Shown: positions 40,704-49,919 of the stretch, piece after piece
Numbering within the stretch: position 1 is the stretch's first letter
Layout of the letters: each line of letters starts with the position of its first letter
Assembly (NCBI GenBank): GCA_000703065.1
Contig: JNLK01000001.1
Location: 1,116,001 to 1,180,000 of the forward strand
DNA length: 64,000 bases
DNA from: Lachnospiraceae bacterium AC2029
GTDB lineage: Bacteria; Bacillota; Clostridia; Lachnospirales; Lachnospiraceae
Reading direction: 5' to 3'
The notes under the pieces: generated by a model
Databases searched by the model: none
Seen by the model: the letters and a program-made list of their open reading frames with translations, nothing else
What the model was told of the DNA's origin: nothing
Program-made: the position numbers and the translations under genes

Positions 40704-43700
40704 ATGGAAAAAGCAAGGAAATCTCTATTCGCCTTACTGACTCTGTTCCTTCTTGTAACTGTATTTCTCATCGGTCCTTCCTCTTCATCGGAGGCTGCTA
40801 CCGCAGGCTGGAAGCATGATTCCACCGGCTGGTGGTATACCTATTCCGATGGTTCCTATCCCGTTAACAAATGGGCTAAGATCGGGAAGTACTGGTATCA
40901 TTTCAATTCCAAGGGCTATATGGATACCGGCTGGCTGAAATCCGGCGGTAAGTGGTACTATCTCGGCACTGACGGCGCCATGTGCACCGGATGGCAGAAG
41001 TCCGGCGGCAAGTGGTACTATCTCGGTACCGACGGCATCATGTGCACCGGATGGCAGAAGTCCGGCGGCAAGTGGTACTATCTCGGTACCGACGGCATCA
41101 TGCGCACAGGCTGGCAGAAGTCCGGCGGCAAGTGGTACTATCTCGGCACCGACGGCATCATGCGCACAGGCTGGCAGACCTTCGGCAAGCAGAAGTACTA
41201 CCTTGGTACCGACGGTGTCATGCGTACCGGCTGGCAGACCATCAGTTCCAAAAAGTATTACTTCGGAACCGACGGCCTTATGCGTACCGGCTGGCAGACC
41301 GTCAGCTCCCAAAAGTATTATTTCGGAACCAACGGCGTTATGCGTACCGGCTGGCAGACCATCAGCTCCAAAAAGTATTACTTCGGAACCAACGGCGTTA
41401 TGCGTACCGGTAAGCAGACCATCGACGGCAAGGTATACTACTTCGACACCGACGGTTCCCTGATCGACACTTCATCCTTTACTCTTTCCGAAACTGACGT
41501 ATATCTGGGGTCCGATGAGAAATTCACGCTTGTCATGGAAAATGCCCCGGCAGACAAGATTGAATGGCGAAGCTCCTCTCCGAAGGTGGCCGGCGTCGAC
41601 GGCAACGGACAGGTAGCCTTCAATACACCGGGAACCTGCACGATCACGGCAACCTGCTACGGTGTCACCCTTAGCTGCACGGTGAAGGCTGTAAGATTTG
41701 AATTCTCGGCCGGCGGCATGCAGCTGGCGCCCGGTGATGAGTATGAATTGGAAATGACCCGCCGGGGTACTGAGGTTCCCTATGCCTGGAGCAGTTCCGA
41801 CGAAACGGTCGCTACCGTTTCCGACACCGGTCTGATCTACGCCGTTCCCGGAAATGGCGGAACCTGTGACATCCGAATCGGTTTCGAGACCGTAAACGGA
41901 ATGCACTATGATTCCGTCGAGGTGCACGTTGCGCCCTTCTCCACCCTGATGTACGCAGAAGTCAATGAGGGCAACACCTATAAGATCGCGTCGGGAGCCA
42001 CAACTGCCGCTCCCGAAGACGGAATGGCCGCAGACCTGACTCTCCTCTCCTCCGGTATGGAGACCTGCTATTCCGACCGGATCGAGCATCCTGCAGATAT
42101 CTGTACCGTGACCCGCGGGAACTACATTTTCTACTTCGTATCGGACACCTGGGAAAACCGTGTTCTGATCTACCGCGTTTCAAAAACAGCCAGCCTGAAG
42201 AATACAAAGCTGATCGACAACCTCTACTGCGTTCTCGGTCAGAAGGATGCAACCTCCTCAAAAGCCGGCTATACAATGTCCGGGCTGAACTGGCCCGTAG
42301 GTGTCTGCGCAGCAGTCCAGGCGGATCAGACCATCAAGATCATGGTTGCAGATGCAAAGAACAACCGGATCCTGGTTTGGAACGACATCCCCGCGAAGGG
42401 TGCCCATGGAACAGCGGCGGACTTCTCCATCATGCAGATGATCGATACGGAACAATATGATTACGAAGCCTCCGACCGCGTATTCCCCAATGCAAATGAA
42501 TCCGCGATCCGCTGGCCCTGGGATCTCTGGACCGACGGAACCCGTCTTATCGCAACCTCTACATCCAACGGTTATGTGCTTCTGTGGGAAGACGGACTTC
42601 CGACAGCGGAAGACAGGTATCCGGATAAGGTCCTGAAAACCGGCGGCACGCCCCGAACCATAACCTGCAAGGGAAATACTCTGCTGATCGGAGACCACAA
42701 TATCCGTACGGCCTCAACAGAGGATGCCGCACTTCGTGTCTTTAACGACCTCTCCTCTGTAGAGTTCACCCCGAAGACTGCCGCAGGTACATCCGAAACG
42801 CTCTTTGAATATGCCGAGGACGGCGGAGACTTTATCTACTCCGACCCGAACACCGGCCAGCCCTCCGGAACCTTCCTGACAAAGACACTCACGACAACGG
42901 ACGGAACCAAACTCGCAGCCGGAACCCTGCTGCTTCACGAGGGCGGCGCCATCAGCGTCTGGAAGGACGGAAAGATCGACAGTACGGAGGACCGCCCTGA
43001 TTATTATATCGGCGGAAATCTGATCACCAGCACGGACTACTATTATTTCTTCGGCGGAGACATCGCTTCCATCGAGCAGGATCCTTTCGGAAATGTGATC
43101 TTTGCCGGACTGAACCAGGGAAAACTGGTGGGATACCTGAAGGGGTCCTTCCCCGGTGAGCCCGCCACCATCGATCCCGACGAGTTGGACCCGCGTCCGG
43201 ACGGCGACGCATTTGTCTATAACGGAGCTTACTACTGGGATCGCCGCCGGGACATCGGCATTGTAGAGAAGCACTGCATCGAGTATCCGGATCTGACCAT
43301 CGGCGCGGACACTCCCGACGAAAAGGTAACAGACACCCTGTCAAAGTATCAGAACTGTGACATCTGTTCCGACGGAACACAGCTTGCGGCCGTAGACGAC
43401 TACCATTCCGTACTCTGTCTGTGGAAGCATATTCCAGATGAAAATGATGCACTTCCGGATGTGAAGATGCACTTTACCTCCAGTGTTGAGGATATCGCCT
43501 ATGTTCAGCACGACGGAAAGACCGGACTCCTGGTGAATGAACGGACCCGGCTCTACTACTGGTCCGACATCAGCAATGCATATAAGGGCGAGTATCCGGA
43601 TACCTACATCAGCGGAACCATCGGTTCGGTCACCATGTATGATGTGCGTTCCATCGACTACTGCGACGGATACTTCTATATGGCCCAGGGAACCCACCTG

Positions 43701-44372
43701 ACCATCTTCCGGGGAGTTCCGGAGAAGAACTCGGAGCCAGTAAAGACCATCGACCTCCGCTTCACACGGACCGGCGGCGGAGCTGTCGACTATTACAACC
43801 CCACGCTCCATGTTACGACCTGTGAGCAGACCGAGGCTATGGACGCCGGCACATATGTCGGCATTGCGGATTCCTCTGACAGTGTGGCGATCCTGAATGT
43901 TACCGATGTGCTTTCGGGAACCGGCACGGAATCCGTACAGCTGATCGAAGGCGCCGCGGTTCATGCAGTGGTCGACTACCGTGATGGCGAAAGAATTTAC
44001 GAGGATTACTACCGGTCCTTCAACGGTGCATCCGATGTCATGGTCACACCGAACGGACGCATCCTCCTTTGTGACGGCGGTTTCACCAGACTGATCATCT
44101 GGGACAGCCTCAGCTCCGCATTAATGGAGACAGACGGTACAAGCCATCGTATCGCTACCCTTGGACACGGCTCCTCAGACTACGATCTGTATGACGTTAT
44201 GCTGGCAGATCCCACGGGGCCCGTATTCCAAACGGCCTACGATCCGGTTGCGATCCAGTCGGCCGATACCTTCTACAATGCACATTACACCTTCTATGAC
44301 GGAGCATATCTCTGGATCGGAGATTACAAGTTCTCAGGCGGGATCAAACGGTTCTCCGTGAGGATTCCGTAA
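40704..44372 (+). CDS. Secreted protein: cell-wall-binding repeats, Big2 domain(s), beta-propeller-like region
   Basis: A 1222-residue exported protein. A signal peptide (SLFALLTLFLLVTVFLIGPS) is followed by aromatic repeats of 20 residues, such as GWQKSGGKWYYLGTDGIMRT. Next come bacterial Ig-like segments (LSETDVYLGSDEKFTLVM and VDGNGQVAFNTPGTCTITAT). About 850 residues follow with recurring Asp/Gly blades (IMVADAKNNRILVWNDIP, GNTLLIGDHNIR, ILLCDGGFTRLIIWDS) typical of NHL/SMP-30-like propellers. The repeats probably anchor it to wall polymers while the propeller binds or processes a ligand (inference). AAAGGAGGTG sits before ATG at 40704. Transcription should end at the hairpin at 44559-44614. 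Confidence 0.82.
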   Translation: MEKARKSLFALLTLFLLVTVFLIGPSSSSEAATAGWKHDSTGWWYTYSDGSYPVNKWAKIGKYWYHFNSKGYMDTGWLKSGGKWYYLGTDGAMCTGWQKSGGKWYYLGTDGIMCTGWQKSGGKWYYLGTDGIMRTGWQKSGGKWYYLGTDGIMRTGWQTFGKQKYYLGTDGVMRTGWQTISSKKYYFGTDGLMRTGWQTVSSQKYYFGTNGVMRTGWQTISSKKYYFGTNGVMRTGKQTIDGKVYYFDTDGSLIDTSSFTLSETDVYLGSDEKFTLVMENAPADKIEWRSSSPKVAGVDGNGQVAFNTPGTCTITATCYGVTLSCTVKAVRFEFSAGGMQLAPGDEYELEMTRRGTEVPYAWSSSDETVATVSDTGLIYAVPGNGGTCDIRIGFETVNGMHYDSVEVHVAPFSTLMYAEVNEGNTYKIASGATTAAPEDGMAADLTLLSSGMETCYSDRIEHPADICTVTRGNYIFYFVSDTWENRVLIYRVSKTASLKNTKLIDNLYCVLGQKDATSSKAGYTMSGLNWPVGVCAAVQADQTIKIMVADAKNNRILVWNDIPAKGAHGTAADFSIMQMIDTEQYDYEASDRVFPNANESAIRWPWDLWTDGTRLIATSTSNGYVLLWEDGLPTAEDRYPDKVLKTGGTPRTITCKGNTLLIGDHNIRTASTEDAALRVFNDLSSVEFTPKTAAGTSETLFEYAEDGGDFIYSDPNTGQPSGTFLTKTLTTTDGTKLAAGTLLLHEGGAISVWKDGKIDSTEDRPDYYIGGNLITSTDYYYFFGGDIASIEQDPFGNVIFAGLNQGKLVGYLKGSFPGEPATIDPDELDPRPDGDAFVYNGAYYWDRRRDIGIVEKHCIEYPDLTIGADTPDEKVTDTLSKYQNCDICSDGTQLAAVDDYHSVLCLWKHIPDENDALPDVKMHFTSSVEDIAYVQHDGKTGLLVNERTRLYYWSDISNAYKGEYPDTYISGTIGSVTMYDVRSIDYCDGYFYMAQGTHLTIFRGVPEKNSEPVKTIDLRFTRTGGGAVDYYNPTLHVTTCEQTEAMDAGTYVGIADSSDSVAILNVTDVLSGTGTESVQLIEGAAVHAVVDYRDGERIYEDYYRSFNGASDVMVTPNGRILLCDGGFTRLIIWDSLSSALMETDGTSHRIATLGHGSSDYDLYDVMLADPTGPVFQTAYDPVAIQSADTFYNAHYTFYDGAYLWIGDYKFSGGIKRFSVRIP
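40929..41468 (+). repeat. Nine 60-bp tandem repeats encoding 20-residue cell-wall-binding units
   Basis: Nine units of exactly 60 bp start at 40929. Units 2-4 are almost identical in DNA, while units 5-9 form a second, more diverged subgroup (GWQTISSKKYYFGTNGVMRT type). The pattern fits local duplication by unequal crossing-over and predicts length variation between strains. Confidence 0.92.
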
Positions 44373-44414
44373 ATCTCACACAAAAATGGACAGCCGATCC
44401 CGGCTGTCCATGCG

Positions 44415-44575
44415 TAAGCCGGGGACGGCTGTCCACGTAAGCCGGGGACGGCTGTCCACGTAAGCCGGGGACGGCTGTCCACGTAAGCCGGGGACGGCTG
44501 TCCACGTAAGCCGGGGACGGCTGTCCACGTAAGCCGGGGACGGCTGTCCACGTAAGCCGGGGACGGTTCTGGATG
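44415..44575. repeat. Seven tandem copies of a 23-nt repeat
   Basis: The unit taagccggggacggctgtcc plus acg recurs at 44415, 44438, 44461, 44484, 44507, 44530 and 44553. The last copy changes to GGGGACGGTTCTGG and becomes the left arm of the terminator hairpin. A GGACAGCCG/CGGCTGTCC hairpin lies just before the array (44387-44409). There are no spacers, so it is not a CRISPR. It fills the 323 bp between the secreted repeat protein and the next leftward gene; nothing else was seen there. Confidence 0.95.
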
Positions 44576-44614
44576 ATCAGTAATTCATGATCATCCAGAA
44601 CCGTCCCCTTTTTT
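44559..44614 (+). terminator. Very strong rho-independent terminator built from the last 23-nt repeat
   Basis: GGGGACGGTTCTGGATGATC plus A (44559-44579) pairs perfectly over 21 bp with 44588-44608, around an 8-base loop, and is followed by TTTTTT. It lies about 190 bp after the stop of the secreted repeat protein gene. Confidence 0.92.
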
Positions 44615-44695
44615 GTGCGAACCCGCCGCCTCTTCCGTGATCAGGCAGTACATTCTCGCACGTTTTCTGTCCGGACCGTACTCCACTCTCTTTGC

Positions 44696-45970
44696 CTACA
44701 CTCCGGCCGGAGCCTGAAAACCACAGAGTTCAAAGGATTCCGGGGTCTCCGCCTCGCTATGGATCCCCAGTTCCTCCAGCTGCGCCAGGATATTATCCAC
44801 ATACCTGGGATCACTGTTTCTCTGCATGATATTGATATCGAAATACTCTCCCAGAGCGAAGATCTCGGCTGAGATCCCTCCGCTGAGGGTCAGATCGATG
44901 TACGGGGTGAAGCACCGGATGTACCGGTCCAGTCCGCTCCAACGAACGCGCCCGGTGTAGCTGACCTCGAAGGTATTCTTTCCGATGGCGGAACGTACGA
45001 TCCAGCGCACCATTTTCTGCTTCTTCGGAAGCGTCATCTTCTGCAGACGTTCCCTGTTCCGCAGATATTCATTGATGCTTTGAGAATCCGCCTCATCGGA
45101 AGCCCGAATCAGAAGGGTTCCCCGACCGATGGTGTTGACGATCATCAGATCCTTCTCCCTCACTTTATCCGGATAGGAAATGGGCACGATCCTCACATGT
45201 GAGGAATGACTGAAAGGATTTCCCAGAGCCTTACGGAACTGATGCTGCATTCCGCACACCAGCGGAAGCCGATTCTCCGGATTCAGATCGGAGATAGCCC
45301 GATAGATCAGAGAGCTGACAAATGTGGCCGGACTTCCGTCCGCACTGGAGGCGTACTTCATCATATCCGCCTGTTTTACCTTGAACCGGAAGGAGGTCCA
45401 CTCTTCCGCATGTTCATATCCCTGTGGCTGATCCTTCAGCATAAAGATCTCCTCCGGCTCCGGCTCCATGATCGGGAATTCCACCGGGATCTCGTCTGAC
45501 GGATAGGGATCATCCGTCATTTCCTCCGGCCGGATCTCGTCCCCCGGCTGTGGGATATCAGAGACATCAAACTCCGCCTCCGGATATTTCCTGCTGAGAT
45601 ACTCATAAAGCAGCATCTTCAGGAAGGGGAACTGTCCGCCACCGTCCATCAGGAAATGGGAGGAATCGATGTAGAGATAGTTTCCGCTGTACGCAAAAGC
45701 CACCAGATGCTCATTGCTCTCCTCGCTTCCCAGAGTCACTGCTTTTCCATTCGGAGAGATGACATAGGGTGCATCATTTGATTCATAAAAGTAATCCTCT
45801 CCCTCCCGGATCAGACGAACGGCATAATAGGGGAACCGAAGGGGCAGACGGTCCACCGCCTGTCTCAGAACGGATTCATCCACCGGCTCGGTCATTTCCA
45901 GGCTGGTCCGTATGGTATTCCGGAAATCGCTTCCTGCCGCATACATAAAATGATCGGTAACGTATCTCAT
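44696..45970 (-). CDS. Condensation/alcohol-acetyltransferase-like protein (HxxxDG fold)
   Basis: A 424-residue soluble protein of the chloramphenicol acetyltransferase-like superfamily. The active-site motif is seen as IDSSHFLMDGGGQFPF (HxxxDG) near residue 110. Early VDRLPLRFPYYAVRLI and late YFDINIMQRNSD resemble alcohol acetyltransferase and condensation-domain folds. It probably transfers an acyl group from CoA or a carrier to an alcohol or amine; no NRPS or PKS genes are nearby. The ATG at 45970 has GGAGG six bases upstream. It is followed by the terminator and repeat array of the convergent gene. Confidence 0.78.
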   Translation of the reverse strand: MRYVTDHFMYAAGSDFRNTIRTSLEMTEPVDESVLRQAVDRLPLRFPYYAVRLIREGEDYFYESNDAPYVISPNGKAVTLGSEESNEHLVAFAYSGNYLYIDSSHFLMDGGGQFPFLKMLLYEYLSRKYPEAEFDVSDIPQPGDEIRPEEMTDDPYPSDEIPVEFPIMEPEPEEIFMLKDQPQGYEHAEEWTSFRFKVKQADMMKYASSADGSPATFVSSLIYRAISDLNPENRLPLVCGMQHQFRKALGNPFSHSSHVRIVPISYPDKVREKDLMIVNTIGRGTLLIRASDEADSQSINEYLRNRERLQKMTLPKKQKMVRWIVRSAIGKNTFEVSYTGRVRWSGLDRYIRCFTPYIDLTLSGGISAEIFALGEYFDINIMQRNSDPRYVDNILAQLEELGIHSEAETPESFELCGFQAPAGV

Positions 45971-46040
45971 TTCCTGCCTCCAAATTGATATCATTCAGAT
46001 TTCTTAAGCTGAAGCCCCGCATCACAGGTTCTGTTCAACT

Positions 46041-46949
46041 TCATGTGTCGATCCTGATGATCTCGGTCAACGCTTTATTCCTGTATCTCACATCATCTCT
46101 GGCAGTAAATCCCTGACGCTCCCAGAATGCATTACCGGCCTCATTCCTGTTAAATACAAGCAGCGCTACCTTATTGATGCCCTCATTCTGAAGAGCATCC
46201 AATGCCTGTTCCAGGAGAACGGACGCGATGCCCTGACGCCTGCAGCTTTCCGACACTGCCATATGGTGGATGAAGCCTCTCCGTCCATCATGTCCCGAGA
46301 GGATCACGCCCACGACCGCGTCCTCCTGCTCCGCGATAAAGCACGTCGACGGATTACGCTTCAGATATTTCTCAATTCCCTCTCTGGAATCATCCAGGTT
46401 GTTGAATCCCATATTCTTGCAGGACATCCATAGAGCATACACCTTGTCATAGTCATCAATGGTCATCACCCGGAATACCGTTTGCCTGAATTTCTCCAAT
46501 CTGTACAGATGTTCCTCGTCGATTTCGGTATTCCCGTTCTTAAAGGAATATCCCATCTTCTGATAGAAGGGAAGCCCGGTGATCGACGCCGGGATCTCGA
46601 TCCTCTTCGCACGAAGAGCAAACTCATCCTTCTCCAGGGTATCCATGATCAACCTGCCGATCCCTTTGCCCTGACAGTCCGGATGGACAAATATGGTAAA
46701 CAGACTGCTCTCATCCTGCTTGTCCCAATAAGGTCCGATGGCACCGCAGCCGATGATCCCGTTCTCATCCTCCACCACATAAAAATGGGTCCACGACGCC
46801 CTCCCCATAACATGCTCCGGAGTCTCCGTTTGGATCAACGCGTCCATAAGGTCCGCCGGATAGTCCTTCTTGTTCGAAATCTGTATGGTGGTCCTGATCA
46901 GTTCAGAAACCGCCGATGCATCGGATTCTTTAAATCTTCTGATTTCCAT
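46041..46949 (-). CDS. Double GNAT-domain N-acetyltransferase
   Basis: A 302-residue protein with two GNAT domains. The first has IFVHPDCQGKGIGRLIMD (acetyl-CoA loop QGKGIG) near residue 80. The second has MAVSESCRRQGIASVLLEQA (RRQGIA) near residue 235, then VFNRNEAGNAFWERQGF. Tandem GNATs occur in antibiotic-modifying and metabolite acetyltransferases; the acceptor is unknown. The ATG at 46949 has GGGG six bases upstream. It lies 70 bp upstream of the condensation-like gene on the same strand, and the two may be cotranscribed. Confidence 0.9.
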   Translation of the reverse strand: MEIRRFKESDASAVSELIRTTIQISNKKDYPADLMDALIQTETPEHVMGRASWTHFYVVEDENGIIGCGAIGPYWDKQDESSLFTIFVHPDCQGKGIGRLIMDTLEKDEFALRAKRIEIPASITGLPFYQKMGYSFKNGNTEIDEEHLYRLEKFRQTVFRVMTIDDYDKVYALWMSCKNMGFNNLDDSREGIEKYLKRNPSTCFIAEQEDAVVGVILSGHDGRRGFIHHMAVSESCRRQGIASVLLEQALDALQNEGINKVALLVFNRNEAGNAFWERQGFTARDDVRYRNKALTEIIRIDT

Positions 46950-47086
46950 ATGTATCCCCTTTCGCATATGAATTCAGAGAATATGGTAACACGTTCCGCT
47001 TTTGTGAGCAAGCACACCTCACGACAGTGCATGAGCCATGGGGCCTCTCAGGATGCCTTGCGGCTGTACATAGCTCATTTCACGCA

Positions 47087-47121
47087 CAAAAGGGCGCTCC
47101 ATCCCCGGTGATGGAACGCCC
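47087..47121 (-). terminator. Rho-independent terminator downstream of the PII gene
   Basis: On the minus strand, GGGCG-TTCCATC pairs with GATGGAGCGCCC around a short loop, followed by TTTTG. It lies about 105 bp after the PII stop and would end the long leftward catabolic operon. Apart from it, the 260 bp gap (46968-47227) shows nothing coding. Confidence 0.65.
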
Positions 47122-47227
47122 GTACTTCCCCGCCCAATATGGATTCATCATTTCGGGGCGGAGAGATGTAAGCATATTTCATTGGATCAGCCGGCAAACG
47201 CCGGTTCTGACGGTCTCCGTTCGTCAA

Positions 47228-47581
47228 TTATATAGCTCTCGTTCCGCGCTCACCGGTACGGATCCGGATCACATCCTCCACCTTCTTGATGAAGATCTTT
47301 CCGTCTCCCACATGTCCGGACGCGCATTTCTCCTGAATCTCGAGAACGATCCTGTCCACATCCTTATCATTCACAACCACCTCAACCTTGATCTTTGGAA
47401 GAAGATTGATGTTGGTTTTTAATCCCTTGATCTCATTCACGCCGTCAGATTCGATCTTGCCCTTCTGGGTACCGCAACCCATAACGGTGCTGATGGTCAT
47501 TCCTCCTGAAGAGACCTCCTCCAGCACGGACTTCAGGATCTCCAGCTTCTCCGGTCGAATGATCGTTACGATTTCTTTCAT
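47228..47581 (-). CDS. PII-family signalling protein (GlnB/GlnK/NifI-like)
   Basis: A 117-residue PII protein. Seen: MKEIVTIIRPEKLEILKSVL (first strand and helix), STVMGCGTQKGKIE at the base of the T-loop, VVVNDKDVDRIVLEIQEK, and the nucleotide-binding GHVGDGKIFIKKVEDVIRIR plus TGERG. The T-loop lacks the uridylylated Tyr context of GlnB and is closer to NifI-like forms. PII proteins sense ATP/ADP and 2-oxoglutarate and bind target enzymes or transporters. It lies 14 bp downstream of the iron alcohol dehydrogenase gene at the end of the amino-acid catabolic locus, so its target may be encoded there (inference). Confidence 0.9.
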   Translation of the reverse strand: MKEIVTIIRPEKLEILKSVLEEVSSGGMTISTVMGCGTQKGKIESDGVNEIKGLKTNINLLPKIKVEVVVNDKDVDRIVLEIQEKCASGHVGDGKIFIKKVEDVIRIRTGERGTRAI

Positions 47582-47595
47582 AGATGAATTCCTCC

Positions 47596-48756
47596 TTACG
47601 CGCAGCGTTCAAATATTCTGACGATATCCTCCTTCTCAAGAGGGAAATATGACCGGTCGGAAATACCGCTGGTCCTGACCGCCTCCGATGCCATCTCTTC
47701 AAATCTCTCCGGTCCGATCCCGACCTCGCTGAGTCTTCCGGGAAGTCCGAGCACCTTAAAGAAGTTTTCCGTTCTGTCTATCGCGGCATTTGCCGCATCA
47801 TAGGGATTCGCAGTCTGTATCCGCCACACATTTTCGGCATACATTGCGAAGCGTTTCACCGTCTTATCGCAAAGGACATACCGCATCCACGCCGGGGTCA
47901 GGATCGCCAGCCCCGCTCCGTGCGTCAGATCATAATACGCAGAAAGCTCATGTTCGATGGGATGAACGGACCAGGCCCCGCCCTTCCCCACGGTTAACAG
48001 ATGATTCAGTCCGACGGTACTCGCCCACATCAGGTTTGATCTGGCTTCATAGTTGTCCGGCTCGCTCATTGCGATGGGGCCGTATTTGAAGCAGGTCTTC
48101 AGCACCGCCTCACTCAGACGGTCTGTGATATACGCTCCGTCATTCGGCTGAAAATACTGTTCAAACACATGGGAAATGATGTCCGCCGTCCCGGCAGCCG
48201 TCTGCGATTCCGGTAAGGTATACAGATACTGCGGATCACAGATGGATAACCTCGGATACAGGATCGGCCCGTTGATCTCCAGCTTTTCATTGGTTTCCTC
48301 ATTTGTGATCACGGCACCGGAATTCATCTCGGAACCCGTGGCGCAGATGGTCAAGACATCCACCACAGGAAGCGCCTGCGTCATCTTGCTTCTGTCCAGC
48401 ATAAGGTCCCAGGGATCACCGTCATAATATGCCCCGCAGGAAATATGCTTCGCGGCATCGATACAGCTTCCGCCACCCACCGCCAGGATCACTTCGATCC
48501 CTTTCTCCTTACAGATCCGCACTCCCTCCCGAACGGAGGATAATTTCGGATTGGGTTCTATTCCGGGAAGCTCATAGATCTCAAAATCCTGCAGAAGATC
48601 CATGACCGTACTGTAAAGCCCTGTTCTTTTTATACTTCCCCCGCCGTACACCAGCAGTATCTTTCTTCCAAGCTTCTCTAATTCTGAAGGCAGGACTTCC
48701 ACCTGCCCCTTTCCGAAACGGATGTCCGTCGGAACGTGAAATGTAAAATTCTTCAT
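47596..48756 (-). CDS. Iron-containing alcohol dehydrogenase (BDH/YugJ-like)
   Basis: A 386-residue group III alcohol dehydrogenase. Motifs: FHVPTDIRFGKGQVEVLP, LLVYGGGSIKRTG, LAVGGGSCIDAAKHIS (NAD(P) site) and WSVHPIEHELSAYYDLTHG with the metal-ligand His residues. It is similar in layout to NAD(P)H-dependent butanol dehydrogenases and probably reduces an aldehyde or ketone made by the pathway. It starts four bases after the first ornithine-cyclodeaminase-like gene and is followed at 14 bp by the PII gene, so it is in one operon with them. Confidence 0.93.
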   Translation of the reverse strand: MKNFTFHVPTDIRFGKGQVEVLPSELEKLGRKILLVYGGGSIKRTGLYSTVMDLLQDFEIYELPGIEPNPKLSSVREGVRICKEKGIEVILAVGGGSCIDAAKHISCGAYYDGDPWDLMLDRSKMTQALPVVDVLTICATGSEMNSGAVITNEETNEKLEINGPILYPRLSICDPQYLYTLPESQTAAGTADIISHVFEQYFQPNDGAYITDRLSEAVLKTCFKYGPIAMSEPDNYEARSNLMWASTVGLNHLLTVGKGGAWSVHPIEHELSAYYDLTHGAGLAILTPAWMRYVLCDKTVKRFAMYAENVWRIQTANPYDAANAAIDRTENFFKVLGLPGRLSEVGIGPERFEEMASEAVRTSGISDRSYFPLEKEDIVRIFERCA

Positions 48757-48760
48757 CCCA

Positions 48761-49897
48761 TCACCTCAACGCCGGTTCTTCCCAAAGAGTGAGCTTCGTT
48801 CCCAGGCCCATCAGCTTTGCCTTTTCATAACAGATCTTTCCCCATGCCACATCCTCAACGGGCATTCCGCCCACGGAGAATACAAATATCTGATCGTCGG
48901 ACACTCTTCCCGGTCTTTTCTTAAAGATGATATCGCCCAGATCATAGATGTCCTTTCTCTTGATGATCCCGTCATGAACCATATCCGTGAATTTCGATCC
49001 GATGATATTATTCGCACCGAAGGAAGGATAGGGAAATTCCTCTGCCCACGCATCATACAGCTGCATATTGTCTACGACCAGCGTCGCCATTTCGGCCAGT
49101 TCCCTGCTGTCCATCTCAAAGCAGGAAAGACCGAGGATCAGTGCTCCCTTCTTTACCCATTCCTTCTTCACATAAGGATAGGTCCTGGGATCCGTATTTC
49201 CCGAATTTGCAAAAGAGATCACATCACTGTCCCTTACAAGTGCCTCGACGGAATCCACCGCATATACATTCTTCAGCCTGGGATATGTGGCTTTGACATA
49301 CTCGACAAATGCGTTCAGGGAATCTCTTCCTCTTCCCTTTACCTTCACGGTATCGATATCCGGACAGGTACAGAGGATCGCCTCCAGACTGGTCTTTCCC
49401 ATAACACCCGGGCCGCAGATCCCCACAACGCGGGCTCCTTTTCGTGCCAGATACCTGGCTCCCACTCCCGGGATCGCGCCTGTTCTGTATGCACTGAGAA
49501 GGTTCGCACTCATAAGAGCAAGGGGTGCCCCGGTGTCCTTATCATTCAACATCAGGGTCAGAATGGATCTCGGAAGTCCTTTCTCCTTATTCGCCGAATT
49601 CGAACCATACCATTTCATTCCCATCATATCGAAGGAACCGCCGATATAGGCAGGCATCGCCATAAACCTTCGATCATCTCCCCGATCCAGGGGCATATTG
49701 GGAAATACGGATGTGACCGGAAATGATACCTGTGAGCCATGGGAGTTATGGTTTTCTCCTCCCATCACATAATCCCCCGCATTCAGGCACCGGACCACTT
49801 CCTCCATGGCGTCGATACAACTGTCCATTTTCGTAACTCCGGCCCTGATCATATCCTTCTCATTCAAAAACAAAAACTCGATCCTCGGATAGCACAT
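48761..49897 (-). CDS. Ornithine cyclodeaminase/mu-crystallin family protein, copy 2
   Basis: A 378-residue member of the family. Motifs: FLFLNEKDMIRAGVTKMDSC, YIGGSFDMMGMKWYGSN, SANLLSAYRTGAIPGVGARY, the Rossmann turn VVGICGPGVMGKT and VISFANSGNTDPRTYP. Relatives catalyse NAD-dependent deamination, reduction of cyclic imines or amino-acid dehydrogenation. Both copies are about 40-50 residues longer than classical ornithine cyclodeaminase; similar long Firmicutes forms are sometimes labelled tyramine oxidase subunit B in databases (recalled, not searched). AGAGGTG precedes ATG. It follows its paralogue by 22 bp. Confidence 0.88.
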   Translation of the reverse strand: MCYPRIEFLFLNEKDMIRAGVTKMDSCIDAMEEVVRCLNAGDYVMGGENHNSHGSQVSFPVTSVFPNMPLDRGDDRRFMAMPAYIGGSFDMMGMKWYGSNSANKEKGLPRSILTLMLNDKDTGAPLALMSANLLSAYRTGAIPGVGARYLARKGARVVGICGPGVMGKTSLEAILCTCPDIDTVKVKGRGRDSLNAFVEYVKATYPRLKNVYAVDSVEALVRDSDVISFANSGNTDPRTYPYVKKEWVKKGALILGLSCFEMDSRELAEMATLVVDNMQLYDAWAEEFPYPSFGANNIIGSKFTDMVHDGIIKRKDIYDLGDIIFKKRPGRVSDDQIFVFSVGGMPVEDVAWGKICYEKAKLMGLGTKLTLWEEPALR

Positions 49898-49919
49898 TCA
49901 AATCACCTCTTGCTTCGAA

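Noticed and set aside
44324-44551. Minus-strand frame with Pro/Arg/Trp repeats
   Set aside because: It is produced entirely by the 23-nt tandem repeats and has no ribosome binding site.
44415-44575. CRISPR array
   Set aside because: Repeats are directly head-to-tail with no spacers and no cas genes are present.
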